Below are positions 1 to 7,942 of a stretch of 39,766 bases of DNA, piece by piece. The translations under genes and the position numbers were made by a program. Position 1 is the first letter of the stretch; every line of letters begins with the position of its first letter. The stretch is from Bacteroidota bacterium (GTDB lineage: Bacteria > Bacteroidota > Bacteroidia > 2-12-FULL-35-15): contig CANIFU010000023.1 in assembly GCA_947466965.1 (NCBI GenBank), positions 1-39,766 on the forward strand, in the 5' to 3' direction. The notes under the pieces were generated by a model. That model was not told the DNA's origin. It did no database searches and saw only the letters and a list, made by a program, of their open reading frames with translations.

Positions 1-330
1 CGAAGTCAATCCCCCTGGCCCCCTTCTCCAAGGGGGAAGAGTAAGAATTGAAATCAATCCCCCTAGCCCCCTTCTCCAAGGGGGAAGAGTAAGAATTGAA
101 ATCAATCCCCCTAGCCCCCTTCTCCATGGGGGAAGAGTAAGAATTGAAGTCAATCCCCCTAGCCCCCTTCTGCAAGGGGGAAGAGCGAGAATTACATTAC
201 CAGTAATAGCCTCAAAAGAAGAAACGAAGTCAATCCCCCTGGCCCCCTTCTCCAAGGGGGAAGAGTAAGAATTGAAATCAATCCCCCTAGCCCCCTTCTC
301 CAAGGGAAGAGCAAGAAGTTCATTGTTTAT
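1..330. repeat. Array of a 48-bp hairpin-containing repeat
   Basis: Six copies of a unit around CCCCCTTCTCCAAGGGGG begin near 8, 56, 104, 152, 232 and 280. The step is exactly 48 bp except between copies 4 and 5, where 32 unrelated bases (about 187-224) intervene. Each intact unit can fold as a CCCCCTT/AAGGGGG stem with a CTCC loop. Copy 3 has a base change in the stem, copy 4 has a changed loop and copy 6 has lost two G. Bases 1-82 and 225-306 are the same, so a two-unit block was itself duplicated. The array probably extends beyond the left edge of the window. Repeats of this kind are common between genes in Bacteroidota. No ORF of note and no cas gene is nearby. Bases 331-440 hold only AT-rich leader sequence for the next gene. 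Confidence 0.9.
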
Positions 331-440
331 AAGATCTATTCTGAAAACGTACTTTTAGTTGAATTTTTCAGATAAATAAATGCAGCCCGTATCAATGTAA
401 ATTCATAAAACTTTCTAACTTTAAACTTTAAACCTACGAT

Positions 441-1595
441 ATGAATTATCCCAATCTAATAAACAGTAAACTTCCGAATATCGGTACAACTATTTTTACT
501 GTTATGAGCAAACTGGCAGCGGATCACAAGGCAATCAATCTTTCTCAGGGATTTCCCGATTTTTCCTGTAATGAAGAACTGATCTCCCTAGTAAATAATT
601 ACATGAAATCAGGAAATAATCAATATGCTCCAATGGCCGGTTTGATTGGGCTTCGTGAAATTCTTTCCGAAAAAACAGAAGTGCTTTATGGTGCAAAATA
701 TGATCCTGAATCTGAAATCACGATTACTTCAGGTGCCACACAAGCTATCTATACCGCTATTGCAGCAATCATCCGTGAAGGGGATGAAGTGATCGTTTTT
801 GAACCTGCTTATGATTGTTACCAACCGGCTATTGCATTAAATGGAGGAAAAACCATCTATATGCAACTTCAGGCTCCTGACTATTCCATCGATTGGGAAA
901 AAGTAAAAAAGCGAATCAATCATCATACAAAAATGATTATCATAAACACGCCCCATAACCCTACAGGAAGTGTTATGAGTAGTGATGATATGATTATGTT
1001 GGAGAAGTTAATTAAAGGAACAGATATCGTAATTATAAGCGATGAGGTGTATGAACACATCATCTTTGATAACCGTCAACATCAAAGTGTTGCTCGTTTT
1101 CCGATATTGGCCGAACGCAGTTTTATCATCTCTTCTTTCGGAAAAACATTCCATGCTACAGGTTGGAAAATCGGCTATTGCGTAGCCCCAAAAAACTTAA
1201 TGACGGAATTTCGAAAAGTACACCAGTTTCTTGTTTTCTCCGCTAATACGCCAATTCAATTTGCATTGGCAGATTTTTTAAAACAAAAAAATAATTACTT
1301 GGAACTGGGTGCTTTTTATCAGCAAAAGCGTGATTATTTTATCCGTGCGATCAACACTTCTCGCTTTGAATTGATTCCTTCAGCCGGAACATATTTTCAA
1401 TTGCTGAATTATAAAAATATGAGCATGGAAAAGGATACCGATTATGCCATACGTTTAACTAAGGAATTCGGTATTGCTTCTATTCCAATTTCCGTTTTTT
1501 ATCACGGGCAGGAAGATAACCAGGTACTTCGTTTTTGTTTTGCTAAAAAGGAAGAGACGTTAGAGAAAGCTGCTCAGATATTAAATAGAATATAA
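441..1595 (+). CDS. ybdL: Methionine aminotransferase (PLP-dependent, YbdL-like)
   Basis: Class I/II fold-type I aminotransferase of 384 residues, normal full length. Visible active-site elements are the NPTG segment at 173-176, D201 and Y204 in SDEVYEH, and the PLP-binding lysine K235 in SSFGKTFHATGWK. The strongly conserved FHATGWKIGY stretch is typical of the methionine/KMTB-type subfamily rather than of aspartate aminotransferase. The family transfers the amino group between methionine (or glutamine) and 2-oxo acids in the cytoplasm. The next gene, 123 bp downstream on the same strand, is an omega-amidase. That pairing fits the glutamine transaminase/omega-amidase route, which regenerates methionine from 4-methylthio-2-oxobutyrate and removes the 2-oxoglutaramate formed. 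Kynurenine or other aromatic aminotransferase activity is possible, since related enzymes are promiscuous. The ATG at 441 is the only sensible start. Confidence 0.88.
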   Translation: MNYPNLINSKLPNIGTTIFTVMSKLAADHKAINLSQGFPDFSCNEELISLVNNYMKSGNNQYAPMAGLIGLREILSEKTEVLYGAKYDPESEITITSGATQAIYTAIAAIIREGDEVIVFEPAYDCYQPAIALNGGKTIYMQLQAPDYSIDWEKVKKRINHHTKMIIINTPHNPTGSVMSSDDMIMLEKLIKGTDIVIISDEVYEHIIFDNRQHQSVARFPILAERSFIISSFGKTFHATGWKIGYCVAPKNLMTEFRKVHQFLVFSANTPIQFALADFLKQKNNYLELGAFYQQKRDYFIRAINTSRFELIPSAGTYFQLLNYKNMSMEKDTDYAIRLTKEFGIASIPISVFYHGQEDNQVLRFCFAKKEETLEKAAQILNRI

Positions 1596-1718
1596 GTTAA
1601 ATAGTCGTTTCCTCCTTTTTCTGAGGCAGGAAGCAAGCCTTCATCGATAATAAAAACAGTCAGCATTAATTAAACAAGTTTGTTTGTTTCCTAGCATAAC
1701 GACCCCCCAAAAATAAAC

Positions 1719-2501
1719 ATGAACCAATTAAAAATAACCCTCATTCAATCGGATCTCCATTGGGAAAATAAAGAGAAAAATCTTGAAATGTTTTCTGAAA
1801 AAATCGCTTCTATCTCCGAATTTACTGATTTGATTATCCTTCCGGAGATGTTTACCACAGGATTTAGCATGCGTCCCGAATTATTTGCCGAGACGATGAG
1901 CGGAAGTACAATTTTTTGGATGACACAAAAAGCGAAAGAAAAAAATTGTGTTATTACAGGAAGTTTTATTTGTGAAGAAAATGGTAACTATTTTAATCGA
2001 CTCGTATGGATGAATGCTGACGGCTCCTATAGTAGTTATGACAAACGTCACCTTTTTAGAATGGGTGATGAAAATAAGCATTACGGGCACGGACAAAAAA
2101 AATTGATTGTGGATCTAAAAGGCTGGAAAATTTGTCCGATGATTTGTTATGATCTTCGCTTTCCTGTTTGGACAAGAAACACGAAAGAGCATGTATACGA
2201 TGTTTTAATTTATGTCGCAAATTGGCCCGAAAGACGCGCTCATCCATGGAAATCGCTTCTGATTGCCCGTGCAATCGAGAACCAATGTTTTGTTGCTGGA
2301 ATCAACAGAGTAGGGAATGATGGAAATGAAATTTACCATTCGGGTGATTCTGTTGTACTCGATTTTAAAGGTGAACCTCTCAGTAAAATAGAATCCGGAA
2401 TAGAAGTGATTCACACACTTACTTTAAATTATAAAGAGCTGGTGGAATTCAGAAAACTGTTTCCGGTGATGTTGGATGCGGATGATTTTGAAATCCGTTA
2501 A
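1719..2501 (+). CDS. yafV: Omega-amidase, nitrilase superfamily (YafV-like)
   Basis: Carbon-nitrogen hydrolase of 260 residues. The catalytic triad is visible: E43 in LPEMFTTGF, K109 in YDKRHLF and C143 in PMICYDLRFP. GFSM after the glutamate and the KRHLF lysine segment match the YafV/Nit2 omega-amidase branch rather than true nitrilases. Such enzymes hydrolyse 2-oxoglutaramate (or 2-oxosuccinamate) to the 2-oxo acid plus ammonia. It lies directly after a methionine aminotransferase, so the likely job is to pull glutamine-dependent methionine resynthesis forward. The 123-bp gap (1596-1718) shows no convincing promoter or terminator, so co-transcription is plausible but not proven. Confidence 0.87.
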   Translation: MNQLKITLIQSDLHWENKEKNLEMFSEKIASISEFTDLIILPEMFTTGFSMRPELFAETMSGSTIFWMTQKAKEKNCVITGSFICEENGNYFNRLVWMNADGSYSSYDKRHLFRMGDENKHYGHGQKKLIVDLKGWKICPMICYDLRFPVWTRNTKEHVYDVLIYVANWPERRAHPWKSLLIARAIENQCFVAGINRVGNDGNEIYHSGDSVVLDFKGEPLSKIESGIEVIHTLTLNYKELVEFRKLFPVMLDADDFEIR

Positions 2502-2516
2502 TCATATAATATTCCA

Positions 2517-2588
2517 ATGTCAGTCGGCTTCGACCATAGGGAGAATATCGAGGAGTGTTTGTGGTTCTAACTGTTCTCGAACTGACAT
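2517..2588. repeat. Imperfect inverted repeat related to the TGTCAGT/TCGAG family
   Basis: ATGTCAG at 2517-2523 is mirrored by CTGACAT at 2582-2588, and the inside carries decayed versions of the CTCGACTCCGCTCGAACTGAC repeat found elsewhere in the window (for example 2574-2588). It sits between the convergent ends of the omega-amidase gene (plus) and the lipoprotein gene (minus). It could act as a bidirectional hairpin, but there is no U-run. Confidence 0.5.
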
Positions 2589-2703
2589 CTTAGATAATAG
2601 AAATAATCAAACGCCAATGTCGCTTATAGTTTGACCAAAGGCAGCGTATTGAGTTGCAACTTTGTTACAAAGAAAATGGTAATGAGTTTATTGAAAATGT
2701 TTC

Positions 2704-4359
2704 CTATTCGCTAATTTTCCAATCCAATTCAGCATCCCAGTTTGAACGGATGTTGATTAACTCAGAATTGTAAATGACTTTTTCGGGTTGATTCTTTTTC
2801 AGATAATTCCCTGTATCCCATCTGTGATTACGGTTGTCATCAACTACGATTTTCAATTTATATTTCCTCGGTGCTAAATAAGTATAGTTTAGTTCACTAG
2901 AGCTTGCTACAAAATTTTCCCTCACAATATTATTCCCTTCATCCAATAGCTGAATAATATATTCGCCCTTGGGAGCTGGCACCACTAAGTTTAATTTCAC
3001 GCTTCCATAAAATTTTTCCTCACGTGTTTTGAAATCTATTTTTATAGAATCATTTGTCGAACCAAATATGTCAGTGATAGCACCTGGAGGAATAAATAGG
3101 TGGTAGCTGGTATTCTCTTTAAGGATAAAATTTTTCAACACGATGTAATTATTCAATAATTCATAATTGTTCGCAATGCGTTTATCTGATTTAAATAAGA
3201 GTGTATCCTCTTTAAATTCAATTTTTTCAATTTGTATTTCTCCTATCAGTGTAGAAAATTGAATTTTAATTTCACTTCCTAAATCAAAAGGCTGGTTAAT
3301 ATTCGGACTGCTTACTATATTTAATTTCAGCGGATTTTTTTTAGACTTTTCAGCTTCAACTCTCGAAATTAATTTTAACTCTACCGTATCCAATATCTTA
3401 TTTCCATTGCTCACTTGTAAAATTAAAGAATCTTTTAGGAAGTTTTTCATCCAATATACAAGTGTGTCGTTGTTCTTTGAAAACATAAGAAATTCCTGAA
3501 GCCCCTTCTGATCATTATTAAGCGCTTCAACTCGGATACTATCTGATCCTTGATTAAATATCAACGTTACTTTTCCGTACGAGTCGTGAATGTATTTTTT
3601 TAAATATACTTTTTTTGCAGGCTCCTGAAACAGATCTATTAATATGTTCTGCTTCTCGCTAATATCAATGGTTGCATCAATGAAGCCGATGCTCTCCGAT
3701 TCTCCATCGTATTTAAAATTACTGTTCCCATCCTTAAACGCTGCAAGTTTATATTTCCCCGCTTTAATATTATTTATTTGAAAGGTTCCGTCTTTTTCAG
3801 TTTTTGAAAAATAATCGGGTTGGCTTTTGTAAACAACACTGTCGCTCAAGTCGCTGTATAGGATTGCTAGTATTCCTTTTTCTGTATACTGACTAAATCC
3901 GTTTTGTACTTTACCTTTTAATGTAAGCGAATCAATAAATGTTCCGGTAGAAAAGATGTATTTGAAGTTTTCGATACCATTGTTTTCATTCAAATCCTGA
4001 ACTGAATTCCCAAAACTAATACAATAGGTGGTATTTGGTTTAAGCGTTTCATTATTATCTAATTCAATGCTCAGCGTTTTTCCTTTAACTGCGATTTCTG
4101 GTGTTTTTGAAAACATGGGAGAAATGATCAATTGATTATTCAGATCTTTTAATTGAATATATTCATCAAACGTTATTTCAATTATTCTTGAATTAAAATT
4201 AAGTTGTGCGCTATCCGGTATGTATTTTGATGTTTTTGGAGGAAGAATATCTTTGGCCCCGCCACCCGGTGAAACAATTTGAGCGCAAGAGGACAGCAGC
4301 AGTATGCCGCCCAGCAGTAGGGTGATTTTGTGAATGATATGATTCTTGTTGTTGTTCAT
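2704..4359 (-). CDS. Lipoprotein with N-terminal bacterial Ig-like domain
   Basis: The predicted protein has 551 residues when started at the ATG at 4359. An in-frame upstream extension to 4401 would put 14 charged residues before the signal peptide, so the shorter start is preferred. The N-terminus has a hydrophobic segment followed by the lipobox LLSSC, indicating a lipidated envelope protein. Next comes AQIVSPGGGAKDILPPK and a segment with FDEYIQL and LKPNTTYCISFG, which is the SbsA-type Ig-like (Big_5) domain common in Bacteroidota lipoproteins. Around residues 165-230 there is a carboxypeptidase-regulatory/SpaA-like pattern (GTFQINNIKAGKYKLAAF and DGNSNFKYDGE), and a similar one near the C-terminus (APRKYKLKIVVDDNRNHRWD). 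It lies 60 bp downstream of msrC and is probably co-transcribed with it. Its specific function is unknown. Confidence 0.8.
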   Translation of the reverse strand: MNNNKNHIIHKITLLLGGILLLSSCAQIVSPGGGAKDILPPKTSKYIPDSAQLNFNSRIIEITFDEYIQLKDLNNQLIISPMFSKTPEIAVKGKTLSIELDNNETLKPNTTYCISFGNSVQDLNENNGIENFKYIFSTGTFIDSLTLKGKVQNGFSQYTEKGILAILYSDLSDSVVYKSQPDYFSKTEKDGTFQINNIKAGKYKLAAFKDGNSNFKYDGESESIGFIDATIDISEKQNILIDLFQEPAKKVYLKKYIHDSYGKVTLIFNQGSDSIRVEALNNDQKGLQEFLMFSKNNDTLVYWMKNFLKDSLILQVSNGNKILDTVELKLISRVEAEKSKKNPLKLNIVSSPNINQPFDLGSEIKIQFSTLIGEIQIEKIEFKEDTLLFKSDKRIANNYELLNNYIVLKNFILKENTSYHLFIPPGAITDIFGSTNDSIKIDFKTREEKFYGSVKLNLVVPAPKGEYIIQLLDEGNNIVRENFVASSSELNYTYLAPRKYKLKIVVDDNRNHRWDTGNYLKKNQPEKVIYNSELINIRSNWDAELDWKISE

Positions 4360-4419
4360 TTTACTGCGAAATTGGTATGTCTTTCTATACGCCTCTTGCA
4401 ATCTCTTTCTGCTTTTGTT

Positions 4420-4899
4420 CTATAGTTTTTCTATCAACCTCATTAATTGTTCCAAATAAATGCTGTCGGTTTGATCAAATGTTGCAAGTTGATCGCTATC
4501 TATATCCAGCACCAACATCACATTTCCGTTTTTATCAAATGCAGGCAATACAATCTCCGATTTTGACAAACTGCTGCAGGCAATGTGACCGGGAAACTGA
4601 TCAACATCCTCCACTACAATCGTTCTTTTTTCTTTCCATGCTGTTCCGCAAACGCCCTTTCCTAATGCAATCCGCGTACAAGCGACTGGTCCCTGGAATG
4701 GTCCTAATACCAATTCCGTTTCCTTCACGAAATAAACGCCTACCCAAAAAAAATTCATCCCGAATTTAAGTGCGGACATAATATTGGATAGGTTAGCAAT
4801 AAAATCACGTTCTCCCTCAATCAGCGCCTTGATCTGCGGAAGCAGTGATTCATACTTTTCTTTTTTTGTTATACCCGAAATGATTACCGATTCTGCCAT
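4420..4899 (-). CDS. msrC: Free methionine-(R)-sulfoxide reductase, GAF domain
   Basis: A single GAF domain protein of 159 residues, the normal length of the fRMsr family. The signature LGPFQGPVACTRIALGKGVCG followed by FPGHIAC carries the three expected redox cysteines, C74, C84 and C108. In this family they form the catalytic/resolving set that reduces free methionine-R-sulfoxide with thioredoxin. FWVGVYFV (51-58) is the conserved core strand of these GAF domains. It is cytoplasmic and repairs oxidised free methionine. A TATCTTTG element lies 21-29 bp upstream of the ATG, so it probably has its own promoter, with the lipoprotein gene following 60 bp downstream. Confidence 0.92.
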   Translation of the reverse strand: MAESVIISGITKKEKYESLLPQIKALIEGERDFIANLSNIMSALKFGMNFFWVGVYFVKETELVLGPFQGPVACTRIALGKGVCGTAWKEKRTIVVEDVDQFPGHIACSSLSKSEIVLPAFDKNGNVMLVLDIDSDQLATFDQTDSIYLEQLMRLIEKL

Positions 4900-4920
4900 T
4901 GGTTATTCTGAATGTGGTTG

Positions 4921-4928
4921 CAAAGATA
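4921..4928 (-). promoter_or_regulatory. Bacteroidota -7 element upstream of msrC
   Basis: TATCTTTG on the minus strand matches TAnnTTTG and lies 21 bases before the msrC ATG, giving a short leader. No TTG at the usual 17-21 base spacing is present (the nearest is 14), so only the -7 box supports it. Confidence 0.45.
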
Positions 4929-5036
4929 GGAAAAATGATCTGCAATATATTCGATTACCTCTTCATTAGGAGGCAACGTATCTATCAATTTTTTTGTCAG
5001 TGATATCTTCACTCCGCCAGCACCATCCTTTAAAAA

Positions 5037-5720
5037 CTAATTACTTGCATAGGCAATTGTAGCAATGCTGATCTTAATTCCAGCGATTTGTTGCAATGTT
5101 TGTGCGCATGCTTCCAATGTTGCTCCTGTTGTAATTACATCATCCACCAATAATACGTGTTTCCCTTCCAGCGTTTTATTTTCCTTTAATTGAAAAATAG
5201 ATTCTACATTCTGCCAACGATTAAAGCGCGATTTTTTGGTCTGTGTTTCGGATTCCTGTGCGCGGAATAAAGTCTTGAAATCGGTTGCAACATGCATACT
5301 TGATGACAACCCTTCAGCAAATGATTCACTTTGGTTATACCCTCTTTTTTTAATCTTTTTAGGGTGAAGTGGAACAGGAATGATTGTATCTATGGTATTG
5401 AAATCAGTGCTTTTTTTTAACTCAAATCCATACAGCTTTCCTATTGCAAACCCAACTTCTTTTTGTCCTTTGTATTTTAGCTGATGTATCAGATGTTGCA
5501 CTTTTCCTCCTTTGTTAAATCCATAATATGCCCCTGCCGAATGAATATTTATTCGTCCCCAGAAAATTTTTGCTATCGGATTGTCGTTATGTAAATGGAA
5601 ATTAGTTTTTGGTAAGTGGTAGATGCAATGGGTACAAATAGTTCGCTCGTTCTTATAAAGGCTGTTTCCGCAGGAAGCACATACTTGTGGAAATATCAGT
5701 GAAATAAAGTCGTTCAGCAT
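5037..5720 (-). CDS. comF: ComF family phosphoribosyltransferase-like protein
   Basis: A 227-residue protein with the ComF layout. The N-terminal zinc-finger-like part has CASC and CTHC pairs. The phosphoribosyltransferase-fold part follows, with IPVPLHPKKIKKRGYNQSE and the PRPP-loop motif VLLVDDVITTGAT near residues 185-197. ComF proteins are needed for DNA uptake during natural transformation and are cytoplasmic; the biochemical reaction is not settled. It starts back to back with the coiled-coil gene at 5787, and the promoter of that gene lies in the intervening DNA. The reading frame stays open for about 50 codons past the TAG stop (see findings). Confidence 0.9.
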   Translation of the reverse strand: MLNDFISLIFPQVCASCGNSLYKNERTICTHCIYHLPKTNFHLHNDNPIAKIFWGRINIHSAGAYYGFNKGGKVQHLIHQLKYKGQKEVGFAIGKLYGFELKKSTDFNTIDTIIPVPLHPKKIKKRGYNQSESFAEGLSSSMHVATDFKTLFRAQESETQTKKSRFNRWQNVESIFQLKENKTLEGKHVLLVDDVITTGATLEACAQTLQQIAGIKISIATIAYASN

Positions 5721-5726
5721 AAGTTT

Positions 5727-5758
5727 TTGTGTGATAAGGCTAAAAAGTATTACTTTTG
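5727..5758 (+). promoter_or_regulatory. Promoter for the coiled-coil protein gene
   Basis: TTG (5727-5729), a 21-base spacer and TACTTTTG (5751-5758) match the Bacteroidota promoter consensus. The predicted transcript begins near 5762, which excludes the in-frame start codons at 5727 and 5760 and selects the ATG at 5787. Confidence 0.65.
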
Positions 5759-5786
5759 TATGTCGAAAATAAACAATCCTTTAAAT

Positions 5787-6704
5787 ATGGAACCGAATAA
5801 AGAAGAAAATAAACCAAACAATAAAATTTTATTAATTCTATTGATCGTTTTATTAGTTGGAAACGTAAGCTTTGCATGGCTTTGGTGGAAAGAGAAAAAT
5901 AGAGCAAATACGGTGGTTGTTGAAAAAGAACAAGTAATCATCGAACGGGATAATGTAAAAGGCGATCTGTTGAGATTGCAGGATGAATATTCTAAACTGG
6001 AAACTTCTGATAAACTTGTGCAAGCCGAATTAGATGCTAAGAAAGCGGAGATTGCCGAATTAATTATTCAGGCGGAAAAACATAAAGGTGATGCATACAT
6101 CATTTCTAAATTGAGAAAGGAAACAGAAACGTTGCGTTCTATTATGAAACATTTTGTTGTTCAAATAGATTCTTTAAATACATTTAGTAAAGTTGTTGTT
6201 GCAGAAAAAGAAAAAGTTTCGGCAGATCTTACTGCTGAAAAAAATGTTACAACTAAACTTACAAAAGATAAAGAAGCATTGCAAAGCACTGTAAATATTG
6301 GCTCAATCCTTAAAGCTGAAAACCCAACTGTGAAAGGTGTTAAATTCAAATCGGGCGGCACCAAAGAAGTTGAAACTTCAAAAGCTTCCCGTGTAGAGCG
6401 TATTAAGGTTTCTTTTGTGCTGGGTGAAAATAAAATTGCGAAGAAAGGTGTTAAACCGGTTTATGTGCGCGTAATGTCTCCCGATGGCAAAGAAATAACA
6501 AAGTCTGCTGATGAAGGGAATGTTGTGAAATTTAACGGATCGAAAGGATATTATGCAGCCAAGCAAGATGTAAATTATAAGAATGAAGCCATTGCTATGG
6601 ATGTTTTATGTCCTAGTCCCAATGGCTTTATTCCCGGTAAATATTTGATCGATATTATTTGTGATGATGTAATTGTAGGCCAAACCAGCATTATGCTTAA
6701 GTAG
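5787..6704 (+). CDS. Membrane-anchored coiled-coil protein of unknown function
   Basis: The protein has 305 residues from the ATG at 5787. The frame is open back to 5727, but a promoter occupies that stretch. A short charged N-terminus (MEPNKEENKPNNK) is followed by one transmembrane segment (about residues 14-33, ending in WLWW). Then comes a long heptad-rich, Glu/Lys-rich coiled coil to about residue 170 (EKEQVIIERDNVKGDLLRLQ and onward). The C-terminal globular part, about 185-305, contains KVSFVLGENKIAKKG and YVRVMSPDGKEI. The positive charge before the membrane segment suggests that the N-terminus is inside and the coiled coil outside. I do not recognise an enzyme or a named family. It precedes ruvB by 68 bp on the same strand. 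Confidence 0.75.
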   Translation: MEPNKEENKPNNKILLILLIVLLVGNVSFAWLWWKEKNRANTVVVEKEQVIIERDNVKGDLLRLQDEYSKLETSDKLVQAELDAKKAEIAELIIQAEKHKGDAYIISKLRKETETLRSIMKHFVVQIDSLNTFSKVVVAEKEKVSADLTAEKNVTTKLTKDKEALQSTVNIGSILKAENPTVKGVKFKSGGTKEVETSKASRVERIKVSFVLGENKIAKKGVKPVYVRVMSPDGKEITKSADEGNVVKFNGSKGYYAAKQDVNYKNEAIAMDVLCPSPNGFIPGKYLIDIICDDVIVGQTSIMLK

Positions 6705-6736
6705 TAATTTATTATAAAGTGAAATGATAATTGTGT

Positions 6737-6761
6737 GTCATTTCGAGCGGAGTCGAGAAAC
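6737..6761. repeat. Dispersed TCGAGCGGAGTCGAGA repeat, copy 1
   Basis: GTCATTTCGAGCGGAGTCGA at 6737-6756, extending through GAAAC, is one copy of a dispersed Bacteroidota intergenic repeat. Other copies lie at 32435-32458 and 32494-32519 (opposite orientation), with a diverged one near 9366-9385. When translated it gives the recurrent false N-terminal sequence SSGVEK. Confidence 0.75.
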
Positions 6762-6772
6762 TTTTATTATTT

Positions 6773-7804
6773 ATGAACCCAAACATCAACCCAGATAGTG
6801 AAAATTTAAGTTCTTCTGAAAAGGAGTTCGAAAAGGTTTTGCGCCCTGCGGAGTTTGATGATTTTACCGGACAATTTGAAGTTGTTGAAAATTTAAAAAT
6901 ATTTGTTCAGGCTGCCAAACAACGTGGTGAAGCCTTAGATCATATTTTGTTACACGGTCCTCCCGGTTTAGGCAAAACTACCCTTGCAAATATTGTTGCT
7001 TCGGAGTTGGGTGTAAACATAAAAATTACCTCCGGACCAGTATTAGATAAACCCGGTGATCTGGCCGGACTATTAACAAATCTTGAAGAACACGATGTTT
7101 TGTTCATTGATGAGATTCACCGATTGAGTCCAATCGTTGAAGAATATTTGTATTCTGCAATGGAGGATTATAAAATCGATATTATGATCGATAGCGGTCC
7201 CAACGCACGCAGTGTTCAAATCAAATTGAATCCATTTACTTTGGTTGGCGCAACTACACGTAGCGGTTTGCTGACGGCTCCCTTACGAGCTCGTTTTGGA
7301 ATCAATTCCCGATTAAATTACTATGATTCAGCTTTATTGAAAAAAATTATTTCACGTGCTGCAGGAATCTTAAATGTCCCTATATCTGAAGAGGCTTCCA
7401 TAGAGATAGCGCGTAGAAGCCGTGGTACACCTCGTATTGCAAATGCGTTGCTCAGAAGGATCCGCGATTTTGCACAGATAAAAGGTAACGGTTCCATCGA
7501 TATTGAAATTGCTCATATTGGATTATCCGCTCTTAATGTAGATAAAAACGGCTTGGACGAAATGGATATCCGTATCTTATCTGCCTTGATCGAAAAATTT
7601 AAAGGCGGCCCTGTTGGATTAACTACCATCTCTACAGCTGTTGGTGAAGAAGCCGGAACCATTGAAGAAGTGTATGAACCCTTTTTAATTCAGGAAGGTT
7701 ATCTGGTACGAACACCCCGCGGCAGAGAAGCAACAGAACTGGCATATAAACACCTAGGTAAAATTCCCCGAGGATTCAATGGGAGTTTATTTGATACGAA
7801 ATAA
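6773..7804 (+). CDS. ruvB: Holliday junction branch migration ATPase RuvB
   Basis: The protein has 343 residues from the ATG at 6773. The frame is open back to a TTG at 6731, but those 14 codons are only the translation of a dispersed repeat (VISSGVEK) and are rejected. Features in order: N-terminal [11 protein letters not shown] (24-34), Walker [10 protein letters not shown] with K68, Walker B LFIDEIHR with D113/E114, sensor [19 protein letters not shown], the [17 protein letters not shown] segment with the arginine-rich small ATPase domain, and the C-terminal winged helix ([16 protein letters not shown]). As a hexamer with RuvA it drives Holliday junction migration. Its partner ruvA lies about 14 kb away at 21780, so the two are not in one operon here. 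Confidence 0.97.
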   Translation: MNPNINPDSENLSSSEKEFEKVLRPAEFDDFTGQFEVVENLKIFVQAAKQRGEALDHILLHGPPGLGKTTLANIVASELGVNIKITSGPVLDKPGDLAGLLTNLEEHDVLFIDEIHRLSPIVEEYLYSAMEDYKIDIMIDSGPNARSVQIKLNPFTLVGATTRSGLLTAPLRARFGINSRLNYYDSALLKKIISRAAGILNVPISEEASIEIARRSRGTPRIANALLRRIRDFAQIKGNGSIDIEIAHIGLSALNVDKNGLDEMDIRILSALIEKFKGGPVGLTTISTAVGEEAGTIEEVYEPFLIQEGYLVRTPRGREATELAYKHLGKIPRGFNGSLFDTK

Positions 7805-7942
7805 GTTTTTAAAATTTAGTTGATCTTGCACTTTTTTATGATGTTACTCGAACCTAAAAAAACAATGTCAATTCGTAGTAATTCCGATAAAGGAGGAATG
7901 TTTCGAGAAGTGCTTTCGATAATAAAATTTAAATACTATTAA

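Noticed and set aside
1-330. CRISPR array
   Set aside because: The regular 48-bp units are continuous repeats with no unique spacers, the unit folds as a long G/C-run hairpin, and there are no cas genes nearby.
4377-4969. Plus-strand ORFs opposite msrC
   Set aside because: They are antisense to a gene with clear catalytic motifs, and their own translations are of low quality.
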